Shown: positions 40,692 to 49,486, numbered from the stretch's first letter. The stretch: 64,000 nucleotides of DNA from DASYTH01 sp045806965 (GCA_045806965.1 JBJMIG010000080.1:22377-86376); one strand, 5' to 3'. Numbers and translations are program-made. The notes: a model not told the origin generated them from the sequence alone.

Positions 40692-41323
40692 CATCCCTCG
40701 GCAGACAACCGCCGAAGGCGTTCTTCCGGAGTTTGGCGCGGGCAGCTGGCGCACTTCTCGATGCCGGAAACGTGGTAGATCAGGCAGCACGAGGCGCGCC
40801 GGACCACCGGCCGGTCGTGCACGGAGTCGAAGCGCGGCACCGGAAGCGCGGCGCCGACCGCCGCGGCCAGCCGCCGGGCGTCGCCCGGACCGCCGCCGGC
40901 CCAGAGCACCCGGTTGGCCAGCGAGTCGGTGGCGATCGCCCACAAGGCCCGCTGGGGCGCGCCGGATTCGGTAGCCACCGAGGAGATCGACGCCGCCAGC
41001 GCGTCCGCCAGCCGCCGGCCGAGCTTGCCGGTGTCGGGCAACGCGCCCGCGGACCGGGCGTCCAGCACCAGCCCGTCCGGTTTGAGGTACAGCGTGACGC
41101 GGTCCAACGCGGGGTCCATGCCGCCGGCGGCCACGCCGAGCAGCACCGAACTCGTCGAGTACCACCAGATCACGCCGAGCGTCTGGCGCCGGTCCAGCCG
41201 GTAGCGCGCGGCGGCGGCGTCGAGTTGCGCGCCGAGCCAACCGGCGTCGGTGATCTCGGCCGCGGCGACCGCGGTCAACCCTGGAATATCGACCTGTTCG
41301 GCAATGCGCTTGAGAGTAGTCAG
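40691..41323 (-). CDS. FhuF-like (2Fe-2S) protein, start uncertain
   Basis: About 210 residues with the C-terminal cluster of ferric reductase FhuF proteins: RRASCCLIYHVSGIEKCASCP (Cys-Cys-x10-Cys-x2-Cys). The body (GWLGAQLDAAAARYRLDRRQ, VLLGVAAGGMDPALDRVTLYL) fits actinobacterial FhuF-like iron-sulfur proteins. No ATG or GTG occurs in frame outside the amt promoter; the coordinate given uses CTG 41323 (TTLKRIAEQVDIPG). The frame is open to an ATG at 41530, overlapping amt. It heads a coupled operon with the YbaB-like and T7SS genes, an unexpected link. Confidence 0.7.
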   Translation of the reverse strand: MTTLKRIAEQVDIPGLTAVAAAEITDAGWLGAQLDAAAARYRLDRRQTLGVIWWYSTSSVLLGVAAGGMDPALDRVTLYLKPDGLVLDARSAGALPDTGKLGRRLADALAASISSVATESGAPQRALWAIATDSLANRVLWAGGGPGDARRLAAAVGAALPVPRFDSVHDRPVVRRASCCLIYHVSGIEKCASCPRQTPEERLRRLSAEG

Positions 41324-41330
41324 ACGGGTG

Positions 41331-41400
41331 GAAACGCGCTCGTAACACGAGGTGTTCGACAGTTCACCTCGGCGAAACCTGGCGCGCGATCCTGCGAAAC
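41331..41400 (+). promoter_or_regulatory. Candidate GlnR-type half-sites upstream of amt
   Basis: GAAAC (41331-41335) and GTAAC (41342-41346) are spaced 11 bases apart, as are TTCAC (41363-41367) and GAAAC (41374-41378); a further GAAAC lies at 41396-41400. GTNAC and GAAAC on an 11-base period are the half-sites of actinobacterial GlnR boxes, which control amtB-glnK-glnD in Streptomyces and mycobacteria. The two pairs are not in perfect register. Confidence 0.4.
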
Positions 41401-41474
41401 AGGACTTGCCGATGCTCCCCGTGCAAACGGCTGCACTGACGGCTCGACCCCCTGACAGGCACGGGAGGACGATT

Positions 41475-42848
41475 GTGAATCCAGGAGATACCGCGTGGGT
41501 GCTGGCCAGCGCCGCGCTGGTCATGCTCATGACACCGGGATTGGCCTTCTTCTACGGCGGCATGGTGCGCTCGCGGAGCGTGCTCAACATGCTGATGATG
41601 AACTTCATCGCGCTCTCCGTGGTGAGCGTGCTGTGGATGCTCTACGGCTTCAGCCTCTCGTTCGGCGATGACGCGTTCAGCGGCCTGCTCGGCAACCTCG
41701 ACTTCGCCGGCCTGACGGACGCGGTCGGCAAGGTCGCCGGCTTCGCCACGGATCCGACCAAGTGGCCGGGCACGGACGCGATCCCGGTGCTGGCGTTCGC
41801 GATGTTCCAGCTGATGTTCGCCGTGATCACCCCCGCGCTGATCTCCGGGTCGATCGCGGACCGGGCGAAGTTCTGGAGCTGGGTGATCTTCCTGGTGCTG
41901 TGGTCGAGCGTCGTCTACTTCCCGGTGGCGCACTGGGTGTTCTCGTTCAACGGCTTCATGGGCCCGGACGCGGTCGGCGGCTGGATCGCCAACAACCTCA
42001 AGGCACTCGACTTCGCCGGTGGCACGGCGGTGCACATCAACGCCGGTGCGGCCGGGCTCGCCCTGGCCTTCGTGCTCGGCCGGCGCAAGGGCTGGCCGAA
42101 GGACGCGCCCCGGCCGCACAACGTGCCGTTCGTGTTGCTCGGCGCCAGCCTGCTGTGGTTCGGCTGGTACGGGTTCAACGCCGGCTCGTCCCTCACCGCG
42201 GGCGATCTGGCCGGCGTGGCGTTCACCAACACCACGGTCGCCACCGCGGCGGCGGTGCTCGGCTGGCTGTTCACCGAGCAGATCAAGTACGGCAAGCCGA
42301 CCACCCTCGGCGCCGCGTCCGGCGCGGTCGCCGGCCTGGTCGCGGTCACCCCGGCGTGCGGCTACGTGAACATGTGGGGTGCGCTGGTCATCGGCCTCGC
42401 CGCCGGCGCGGTGTGCGCGCTCGCGGTCAGCCTGAAGTACCGGTTCGGCTTCGACGACTCGCTCGACGTGGTCGGCGTGCACCTGGTCGGCGGTCTGGTC
42501 GGCACCCTGCTGATCGGCCTGTTCAGCAAGAAATCGGTCAACACCGCGTCGGTCGGCGACGACGGCCTGTTCTACGGCGGCGGCTTCACCCAGCTCGGCC
42601 GGCAGGCGGTGGCCGCCGGGTCGGTGCTGGCCTACTCGTTCGTACTGACCCTGATCATCGGCATGCTGATCAAGTACACGATCGGCTTCCGGGTGACCGA
42701 CGAGGCGGAGACCGTCGGCATCGACGAGGCTGAGCACAAGGAGACGGCCTACGACTTCGCCAGCTTCGGCGGCGGCGGCGGCCAGTCGATCGGCGCCGCG
42801 GCGCCGGCCAAGACGACCGGAACCGTCCTTGAGGAGACGAAGGCATGA
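41475..42848 (+). CDS. amt: Ammonium transporter
   Basis: A 457-residue Amt/Mep channel with about 11 membrane segments. MTPGLAFFYGGMVRSRSVLNMLMMN begins it. The two pore histidines are in GGTAVHINAGAAGL and VVGVHLVGGLVGTLL. GTG 41475 follows GGGAGGAC; the frame extends upstream without a site. Overlaps glnB by four bases. Expected to work in nitrogen scarcity with PII closing the pore. Confidence 0.96.
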   Translation: MNPGDTAWVLASAALVMLMTPGLAFFYGGMVRSRSVLNMLMMNFIALSVVSVLWMLYGFSLSFGDDAFSGLLGNLDFAGLTDAVGKVAGFATDPTKWPGTDAIPVLAFAMFQLMFAVITPALISGSIADRAKFWSWVIFLVLWSSVVYFPVAHWVFSFNGFMGPDAVGGWIANNLKALDFAGGTAVHINAGAAGLALAFVLGRRKGWPKDAPRPHNVPFVLLGASLLWFGWYGFNAGSSLTAGDLAGVAFTNTTVATAAAVLGWLFTEQIKYGKPTTLGAASGAVAGLVAVTPACGYVNMWGALVIGLAAGAVCALAVSLKYRFGFDDSLDVVGVHLVGGLVGTLLIGLFSKKSVNTASVGDDGLFYGGGFTQLGRQAVAAGSVLAYSFVLTLIIGMLIKYTIGFRVTDEAETVGIDEAEHKETAYDFASFGGGGGQSIGAAAPAKTTGTVLEETKA

Positions 42849-43183
42849 AACTGGTCACCGCAATCGTGAAGCCGTTCACGCTCGACGACGTGAAGTCGGC
42901 CCTGGAGCAGCTCGGGGTCCTCGGCATGACGGTGAGCGAGGTGCAGGGCTACGGCCGGCAGAAGGGCCACACCGAGGTGTACCGGGGCGCGGAGTACTCG
43001 GTGGACTTCGTGCCCAAGGTCAAGGTCGAGGTGCTGGTGGACGACGCGGCCGCGGACAAGACCGTGGAAGCGATCGTGGAGACCGCCCGCACCGGCAAGA
43101 TCGGTGACGGCAAGGTGTGGGTCACCACGGTCGACACCGTGGTCAGAGTGCGCACCGGTGAGCGAGGCACCGACGCGCTCTGA
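42845..43183 (+). CDS. glnB: Nitrogen regulatory protein PII
   Basis: A 112-residue PII trimer subunit. The T-loop reads QKGHTEVYRGAEYSVDFVPK with tyrosine 51, the site of uridylylation or adenylylation. The B-loop is TGKIGDGKVWV. It overlaps amt (ATGA), so channel and regulator are made together (GlnK-type role). glnD follows without a gap. Confidence 0.97.
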   Translation: MKLVTAIVKPFTLDDVKSALEQLGVLGMTVSEVQGYGRQKGHTEVYRGAEYSVDFVPKVKVEVLVDDAAADKTVEAIVETARTGKIGDGKVWVTTVDTVVRVRTGERGTDAL

Positions 43184-43186
43184 GTG

Positions 43187-45553
43187 ATGAGCACGGGGGA
43201 GACGGCAGCCGATCTGGTGCTGGCCCGGGACCGCCTGCTTGGGCGGAACGCGGGCCAGCACCGGCTTGGGCCGGAGACGCTTCGCGAGGCACTGACCGAT
43301 CTGCACGAGTTCTGGTTGACCGCGCACGCCTCGCAGGCCGGCATCCACGGGGACACGAGCGGGGTGGCCCTGCTGGCGGTCGGCGGGCTCGGCCGGCGCG
43401 AGCTGGTGCCCTACGCCGACCTGGATCTGGTGCTGGTACACGAAGGCCGGAGGGTGTTCGGCGGGAAGCCGGTCGAGGCGTTGGCCGAACGGCTGTGGTA
43501 CCCGTTGTGGAACTCCGGGGTCGGGCTGGACCACTCGGTGCGCACCGTTGGCGAGGCGCTGGACGTCGCCGCCCGCGACCTGCGTACCGCGCTGGGTTTG
43601 CTGGACGCCCGGCACATCGCCGGGGACCGGGAGATCACCGAGCGGCTGGCCGCCTCGGCCCGCAACCAGTGGCGGACCGGGGCCCGGCGGCGGCTGGGCG
43701 AGCTGGTCGAGTCCGCCCAGCAGCGCTGGCGGCGCACCGGCGAGGTGGCGCACTGGGTGGAGCCGGATCTCAAACACGGCAAGGGCGGGCTGCGCGACCT
43801 GGCCATCCTGGACGCGCTGGCCACCGCGCAGCTGGTGGACCGGCCCTCCGGTGAGGTGGCCCAAGCCCGCCAGCTGCTCCTGGACACCCGCACCGAGCTG
43901 CGCCGCAACGCCGGACGGGCCAGCGACGTGTTGCGTCCCCAGGACGGCGACGAGATCGGCGCGGTGCTCGGCATCGGCGACCGGTTCACCCTGGCGAGGG
44001 CACTGTCCGGCGCCGGCCGCGCGGTGGCCTACGCGCTGGAGGTGGCGCTGCGGGCGACCGGCGCGAACGCCCCGACCCGGCGGGTGCTCGGCGTGTTGCG
44101 GCGCGGTCCCGAACGCCGGCCGCTCGACGAGGGCGTTGTGCTGCACGGCGCCGAGGTTGCGCTGGCCCGGGATGCCCAGCCCGGCAAGGATCCCGGTTTG
44201 CTGCTGCGGGTGGCCGCGGCCGCCGCGCGCACCGGCCACCCGATCTCGCCGACCGCCCTTGCCCGGCTGGGCGAGTCCGCGCCCGAGCCGCGCGCGCCAT
44301 GGCCGGCCGATGTCCGCCAGTCGCTGGTCGCCCTGCTCGGCGCCGGCGAGGGCCTGATCGACGTGGTGGAGTCGCTGGACCGCACCGGTCTCTGGGCGCG
44401 CCTGTTCCCGGAGTGGGGGGCGGTGCGCGACCTGCCGCCGCGCGACGCGGTGCACATCTGGACCGTGGACCGGCATCTGGTGGCCGCCACCGCGAACGCC
44501 GGACGGCTGCTCACCACGGTGTCCCGGCCGGACCTGTTGCTGCTCGGCGCGGTGCTGCACGACATCGGCAAGGGCCGCGACGCGGACCACTCGGTCGTCG
44601 GCGCGGCACTGGCCACTCAGGTCGGACACCGGCTCGGGCTGTCCACGGCGGACGTGGCGACGCTGTCCGCGATGGTGCGTCACCACCTGCTGCTGCCGCA
44701 CACCGCGACCCGGCGCAACATCGACGACGAGGCGACCGTGCGGCGCGTGGTGGACACGCTCGACGGCGACCCGGTGCTGCTCGAGCTGCTGCACGCACTG
44801 TCCGAAGTGGACGCGTTGGCCACCGGGCCCGGGGTCTGGTCGGACTGGAAGGCACGGCTGATCGGTGAGCTGGTGGCGCGCTGCCGGCGGGCCATGGCCG
44901 GCGAGCCGCCGGAGGGTCCGGCGTCGCTCGAGCCCGGCCACCGCGAGTTGGCCGAGGCCGTCGCCGCGTCGGGAAAGCCGGACGTGTTGATTGCCTCGGC
45001 CGGTCCGCTGGCCACGATCACGCTGGTCGCGCCGGACCGGCCCGGCCTGCTGTCCAGGGCCGCCGGGGTGCTGGCCCTGCACTCGCTGCGGGTACACGCG
45101 GCGGCGCTCGGCAGCCACGCCGGGGCGGCGGTAGACGTGTTCTCCGTCTCGCCCCGGTTCGGCTCGTTGCCCGACCCGGCGCTGCTGCGTGAGCACTTCG
45201 CCAGGGCGATCAGCGGTTCGCTGCCGCTGGCCGAGCGACTCGCGGCCAAGGAGCGCGACTACGGCGGCCTGCCGACGGACGCGTCGGAACCGCGGGTGCT
45301 CTGGTTCGACAACGAGGCGGGCGGGCAGAACTCCGGCGCCGTGGTGCTCGAGTTGCGTGCGGCGGACCGGATCGGGCTGCTGCACAGCGTCGCCGCCGCG
45401 CTCGAGCAGTGCGGCGGCGACGTGCTCTGGGCTCGGGCCACCCAGCTCGGCGGCATCGCGGTGGCCTCGTTCAGCCTGGCCGTGGTCGGCGGGGGCACCC
45501 CGGACATCGCCTGGCGCCGCGAGCTGGAACGGGCGGTGCTGAACGCCTGTTGA
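43187..45553 (+). CDS. glnD: [Protein-PII] uridylyl/adenylyltransferase
   Basis: A 788-residue modifying enzyme for PII. The N-terminal nucleotidyltransferase has GGLGRRELVPYADLDLVLV, the HD phosphohydrolase has VLHDIGKGRDADHS and MVRHHLLLPHTA, and there are two C-terminal ACT domains (APDRPGLLSRAAGVLALHSL and RAADRIGLLHSVAAALEQ). In actinomycetes this enzyme adenylylates GlnK. ATG 43187 lies three bases after the glnB stop; GTG 43184 is an alternative. Confidence 0.96.
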   Translation: MSTGETAADLVLARDRLLGRNAGQHRLGPETLREALTDLHEFWLTAHASQAGIHGDTSGVALLAVGGLGRRELVPYADLDLVLVHEGRRVFGGKPVEALAERLWYPLWNSGVGLDHSVRTVGEALDVAARDLRTALGLLDARHIAGDREITERLAASARNQWRTGARRRLGELVESAQQRWRRTGEVAHWVEPDLKHGKGGLRDLAILDALATAQLVDRPSGEVAQARQLLLDTRTELRRNAGRASDVLRPQDGDEIGAVLGIGDRFTLARALSGAGRAVAYALEVALRATGANAPTRRVLGVLRRGPERRPLDEGVVLHGAEVALARDAQPGKDPGLLLRVAAAAARTGHPISPTALARLGESAPEPRAPWPADVRQSLVALLGAGEGLIDVVESLDRTGLWARLFPEWGAVRDLPPRDAVHIWTVDRHLVAATANAGRLLTTVSRPDLLLLGAVLHDIGKGRDADHSVVGAALATQVGHRLGLSTADVATLSAMVRHHLLLPHTATRRNIDDEATVRRVVDTLDGDPVLLELLHALSEVDALATGPGVWSDWKARLIGELVARCRRAMAGEPPEGPASLEPGHRELAEAVAASGKPDVLIASAGPLATITLVAPDRPGLLSRAAGVLALHSLRVHAAALGSHAGAAVDVFSVSPRFGSLPDPALLREHFARAISGSLPLAERLAAKERDYGGLPTDASEPRVLWFDNEAGGQNSGAVVLELRAADRIGLLHSVAAALEQCGGDVLWARATQLGGIAVASFSLAVVGGGTPDIAWRRELERAVLNAC

Positions 45554-45735
45554 GTAGTTCTACCCAGGGCTACTCGGGTGCGATCACGCTGCTCCCCTGG
45601 CCGGGCGGCCGGCAGTCTTGACCGCGGCGCGACGGGCATCGACGGCATCGGTCCGGCCCGGCGCGGATGGCAAGGGGAGCCGGGACGGGCCCGTCGAGGG
45701 GTCGGGCTCATCCCGGTGCCTGCCATGCTGGGCGG

Positions 45736-47019
45736 ATGATCCAGTCCATCGCCGCCCGAGTGCGCTCCGGCGAGCTCGATCCGGTCGAGCTGACCGAGCA
45801 GGCGCTGGCCAGGGCGCGGGCGGCGGCCGGCCTGAACGCGGTCGTGCACCTCGACCCGGCCGGCGCCCGGCGGGCCGCGCGGGCGGTGCGGACCGGGCCG
45901 CTGGCCGGAATTCCGTTGCTGGTCAAGGAGATCATCGCGGTGGCCGGGTTGCCCCACCGGTGTGGCTCCGCGGTGTTCGCCGGCCGCACGGCGGGCGAGG
46001 ACGCCGAGGTGGTGCGCCGGGCCCGGGCGGCTGGCGCGGTCGTGATCGGGCTGAGTCACAGCCACGAGTTCGCCTACGGCTGTACCGGAACGTCCAATGT
46101 GGCCGGACCGTGCCGCAACCCCCATGACCCGGCGCGGGTGACCGGCGGCTCCAGTTCCGGCTCGGCGGCGGCGGTCGGGGCCGGGGTGGTGCCGCTCGCG
46201 CTCGGCACGGACACCGCCGGCTCGGTGCGCATCCCGGCCGCGCTGTGCGGAGTGGTCGGCGCGCTGCCGGAGCGCGGCACGCTGCCGGCCGACGGCGTCT
46301 TCCCGCTGTCGGTGAGCCTGGACCGGGTCGGCCTACTGGCCATGTCGGTCACCGACGCCCGGTACGCGGTGGCCGTCCTGTCCGGTACCGCCCTGCCGGC
46401 CGAGCCCGTCGCGGCACCCCGGCTCGGCGCGGTCGGCGATCCCGCGCTGCTGGACTGCGCGGTCGACGTCGCGGAGGCTTACACCGGCGCGCTGGAGAAG
46501 TTCGTCGCGGCCGGCGCCACCCTGGTCAAGGTGCGTCCGCCGGGCTGGGCCGAGCTCACCGCCTCGGCGTTCGACCTACAAGGTCCGGAGGCCGCCGCCG
46601 CGCACTCCGCGCTCGGCGCGCGACCCGAGGACTACCAGCCGGACGTGCGGGAGCGGCTGCGGGTCGCGGCCGGGGTGCCCGGCTGGAGGTATGTGCGGGC
46701 TCGCGACCGGATGGCCGAGCTCAGCGGCGCGCTCGGCGGCCTGTTGGCCACGGTGGACGCGATGATCCTGCCGACGGTGCCGATCACCGCGCCGTCGCTG
46801 GACGCGGTGCACGCGGAGACCGCGGCCGGCCGGCAGCCGGTGCGGGATCTGCTGCTCCGCAACACCCGCGCGCTGAACGTCACCGGCTACCCGGCGCTGA
46901 GCCTGCCGATCCCGGGGCCCGGCCGGTTGCCGGTCGGTCTACAGGTGATCGCGACCGGCAACCGGAAGGCGTTCGACGTGGCCGAGTGGCTGGAGCGGGC
47001 GGTCAGATCGGCCGGGTGA
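45736..47019 (+). CDS. Amidase-signature family hydrolase
   Basis: A 427-residue serine amidase. The Ser-cisSer-Lys triad is visible: lysine in IPLLVKEIIAV, the cis-serine in TGGSSSGSAAAV and the nucleophile in LGTDTAGSVRIPAALCG. Not GatA: no gatC or gatB nearby and the protein is short. Substrate unknown. ATG 45736 lacks a Shine-Dalgarno but CATGCT ends six bases before it. Its 3' end overlaps the convergent cyclophilin gene by 17 bases. Confidence 0.85.
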   Translation: MIQSIAARVRSGELDPVELTEQALARARAAAGLNAVVHLDPAGARRAARAVRTGPLAGIPLLVKEIIAVAGLPHRCGSAVFAGRTAGEDAEVVRRARAAGAVVIGLSHSHEFAYGCTGTSNVAGPCRNPHDPARVTGGSSSGSAAAVGAGVVPLALGTDTAGSVRIPAALCGVVGALPERGTLPADGVFPLSVSLDRVGLLAMSVTDARYAVAVLSGTALPAEPVAAPRLGAVGDPALLDCAVDVAEAYTGALEKFVAAGATLVKVRPPGWAELTASAFDLQGPEAAAAHSALGARPEDYQPDVRERLRVAAGVPGWRYVRARDRMAELSGALGGLLATVDAMILPTVPITAPSLDAVHAETAAGRQPVRDLLLRNTRALNVTGYPALSLPIPGPGRLPVGLQVIATGNRKAFDVAEWLERAVRSAG

Positions 47020-47749
47020 CGACCAGGATCCGCACCGGTTGGGCCGGTGCGCCGTCGATCGGGGCCGGGTCCTCCGGGGTCGGGGCGATGCCGGCCGCGG
47101 CGATCCGGTCCAGCGTGGCCAGCCCGGTGCGGCCGATCGAGCCGAAGATCGAGTAGTTGGGGAACAGCCGGGAGTTGGTCTGTACCAGGAAGAACTGACT
47201 GCCGTTGGTGTCCGGTCCGGCGTTGGCCATGGCCAGCGTGCCGCGCGGATAGATCTTGCGCTGCCCGGTCGGGTCGTCCGGCCACGGCTGGAGGTCGGTC
47301 GGCAGCTCGTCGCCGTACCGGTAGCCGGGGCCGCCCTCACCGGTGCCGCTCGGGTCGCCGCACTGCAACACCTTGAGCGTCGGGTAGGCGGTCAGCCGGT
47401 GGCAGATGGTGGCGTCATAGAAGGCGTGCCGGATCAGGTGCACGAAGCTCTGCACGGTGCACGGCGCCTTCGCCCGGTCAAGGGTGAGGTCGATGATGCC
47501 CTTGTTGGTGATCAGTAACACCAGCAGTTTGCCGTGGTCCGGGGTGTGCCGAGGGTCGGGCGGCAGCGGAACCGGCCGCACCGCGGGGTCGTCCGGGGTC
47601 GCGGTGTACTGGCACGGCCCGTGGGTCACCCCCGGGGTGGCTGGGTTCGCCGGGGTGGCCGCCGCCTGCCCGATGCCGGTCAGCAACCCGCTAGCGGTGA
47701 CGATCGTGGCCAGGGTGACGCCCACCAGGCGCCGCGTTGTGCTTGACAC
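47003..47749 (-). CDS. Secreted cyclophilin-type peptidyl-prolyl isomerase
   Basis: A 248-residue protein with an N-terminal signal peptide (RRLVGVTLATIVTASGLLTGIGQAAA, cleavage near residue 30) and a cyclophilin domain: FYDATICHRLTAYPTLKVLQ, GTLAMANAGPDTNGSQFFLV and NYSIFGSIGRTGLATLDRI. It probably assists folding of exported proteins. GTG 47749 with GGAGG six bases upstream. Divergent from ffh. Confidence 0.88.
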   Translation of the reverse strand: MSSTTRRLVGVTLATIVTASGLLTGIGQAAATPANPATPGVTHGPCQYTATPDDPAVRPVPLPPDPRHTPDHGKLLVLLITNKGIIDLTLDRAKAPCTVQSFVHLIRHAFYDATICHRLTAYPTLKVLQCGDPSGTGEGGPGYRYGDELPTDLQPWPDDPTGQRKIYPRGTLAMANAGPDTNGSQFFLVQTNSRLFPNYSIFGSIGRTGLATLDRIAAAGIAPTPEDPAPIDGAPAQPVRILVVTRPI

Positions 47750-47841
47750 GTAAAGCCTCCTTGGCTGCGTGTGCTCGTCGCGACCAAGGAGTCTAGGGGC
47801 ATTGCCCGACCGTCGGCCCGATCCCGTTTTCCCAGAGCGGC

Positions 47842-47847
47842 TACCCT
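47842..47847 (+). promoter_or_regulatory. -10 box of a leaderless ffh transcript
   Basis: TACCCT ends seven bases before GTG 47855; no ribosome site is present between them. Confidence 0.45.
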
Positions 47848-47854
47848 CGCGTAC

Positions 47855-49396
47855 GTGTTCGACACCCTCTCCGACCGGCTCACCTCGGTCCTGCAGAACC
47901 TGCGGGGCAAGGGCCGGCTGTCCGACGCCGACATCGACGCGACCGCGCGTGAGATCAGGATCGCGCTGCTCGAGGCAGACGTCGCGCTGCCCGTGGTCCG
48001 CTCGTTCATCGCCAGGATCAAGGAGCGGGCCAAGGGCGCCGAGGTACACGGCGCGCTCAACCCGGCCCAGCAGGTCATCAAGATCGTCAACGAGGAGCTG
48101 ATCGGCATCCTCGGCGGCGAGACCCGCCGGCTCAACCTGGCCAAGACGCCGCCGACCGTGATCATGCTCGCCGGGCTCCAGGGCTCCGGCAAGACCACGC
48201 TGGCCGGCAAGCTGGCCCGCTGGCTGGCCGGGCAGGGGCACACCCCGCTGCTGGTGGCCGCCGACCTCCAACGGCCCAACGCGGTCACCCAACTCCAGGT
48301 GATCGGCGAGCGGGCCAAGGTGCCGGTGTTCGCGCCGGAGCCCGGCAACGGCGTCGGCGACCCGGTGGACGTGTCCCGGCGCGGCCTCGAGGAGGCCAGG
48401 CGGGCGCAGCACGACCTGGTCATCGTGGACACCGCCGGCCGGCTGGGCATCGACGAGGACATGATGCGCCAGGCGGCCGACATTCGGGCGGCCGTGCAGC
48501 CCGACGAGGTGCTGTTCGTGGTCGACGCCATGATCGGCCAGGACGCGGTGACCACCGCCGAGGCGTTCCGCGACGGGGTCGGCTTCACCGGCGTGGTGCT
48601 CACCAAGCTGGACGGTGACGCCCGGGGTGGCGCGGCGCTCTCGGTCCGCGAGGTCACCGGCGTGCCGATCATGTTCGCCTCCAGCGGCGAAGGACTCGGC
48701 GACTTCGACGCCTTCCACCCCGAGCGGATGGCCGGCCGGATCCTCGGCATGGGCGACCTGCTCACCCTCATCGAACAGGCCGAGCAGCACTTCGACCAGG
48801 AGCAGGCCGAGCAGGCCGCGGCCAAGATCGGCTCCGGCGACCTGACCCTCGAAGACTTCCTCGAGCAGATGCTCGCCGTGCGCAAGATGGGCCCGATCGC
48901 CAACCTGCTCGGGATGCTCCCTGGCGCCGGGCAGATGAAGGACGCGCTCGCCCAGGTCGACGACAAGCACCTGGACCGGCTGCAGGCGATCATCCGCGGC
49001 ATGACGCCGGCCGAGCGGCACGATCCCAAGATCATCAATGCGTCGCGCCGGCAGCGCATCGCCAAGGGCTCCGGGGTCGCCATCCGCGAGGTCAACGACC
49101 TGGTCAACCGGTTCTACGAGGCCCGCAAGATGATGCAGCAGATGGCCGGCCGGTTCGGCTTCCCCGGCAGCCGGGGCAAGTCGGCGACCAAGCGCGGGAA
49201 GAAGGGCAAGAAGGGCAAGGGCCGCGGGCCGACACCGCCCCGGGTGCGCGGCGGCATGCCGGGCTTGCCGGCCGGCCTGCCGGACCTGTCCAACCTGCCG
49301 CCGGCCCTGCGGGAGCTACCGCCGGGGCTCAACGACCTGCCGCCCGGCTTCGACCCGTCGAAGCTGAAGTTTCCCAAGAACAACAAGGACAACTGA
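47855..49396 (+). CDS. ffh: Signal recognition particle protein Ffh
   Basis: A 513-residue GTPase that binds signal sequences and 4.5S RNA and docks with FtsY. The N domain starts MFDTLSDRLTSVLQNLRG. The G domain has GLQGSGKTTLAGKLARWL, DTAGRLGIDED and TKLDGDARGGAAL. The methionine-rich M domain includes MLPGAGQMKDA and RRQRIAKGSG, followed by a basic Lys/Gly and Pro/Leu tail. GTG 47855 matches the family start; the frame extends to 47771 without merit. Confidence 0.97.
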   Translation: MFDTLSDRLTSVLQNLRGKGRLSDADIDATAREIRIALLEADVALPVVRSFIARIKERAKGAEVHGALNPAQQVIKIVNEELIGILGGETRRLNLAKTPPTVIMLAGLQGSGKTTLAGKLARWLAGQGHTPLLVAADLQRPNAVTQLQVIGERAKVPVFAPEPGNGVGDPVDVSRRGLEEARRAQHDLVIVDTAGRLGIDEDMMRQAADIRAAVQPDEVLFVVDAMIGQDAVTTAEAFRDGVGFTGVVLTKLDGDARGGAALSVREVTGVPIMFASSGEGLGDFDAFHPERMAGRILGMGDLLTLIEQAEQHFDQEQAEQAAAKIGSGDLTLEDFLEQMLAVRKMGPIANLLGMLPGAGQMKDALAQVDDKHLDRLQAIIRGMTPAERHDPKIINASRRQRIAKGSGVAIREVNDLVNRFYEARKMMQQMAGRFGFPGSRGKSATKRGKKGKKGKGRGPTPPRVRGGMPGLPAGLPDLSNLPPALRELPPGLNDLPPGFDPSKLKFPKNNKDN

Positions 49397-49405
49397 GGCC
49401 CCGCT

Positions 49406-49462
49406 TACAGCGCAAGGTGACATTCCTTCGCTTCTAGCCGAGGAATGTCACCTTGCGCTGTA
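49406..49462. repeat. Palindromic repeat, copy C, a perfect 22-base hairpin
   Basis: The left arm (49406-49427, TACAGCGC AAGGTGACATT CCT) is the exact reverse complement of the right arm (49441-49462), with a 13-base loop. It sits between ffh and the convergent metalloprotease, where it could act as a bidirectional terminator. Its arms share the core of the repeats at 11.7 and 21.6 kb, although no T-run follows. Confidence 0.9.
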
Positions 49463-49486
49463 CGGAACCGGTGGAGAGTGAACCGG

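Noticed and set aside
45736..47019. GatA subunit of the tRNA amidotransferase
   Set aside because: The catalytic triad fits all amidase-signature enzymes. The protein lacks GatC/GatB neighbours and is shorter than GatA.
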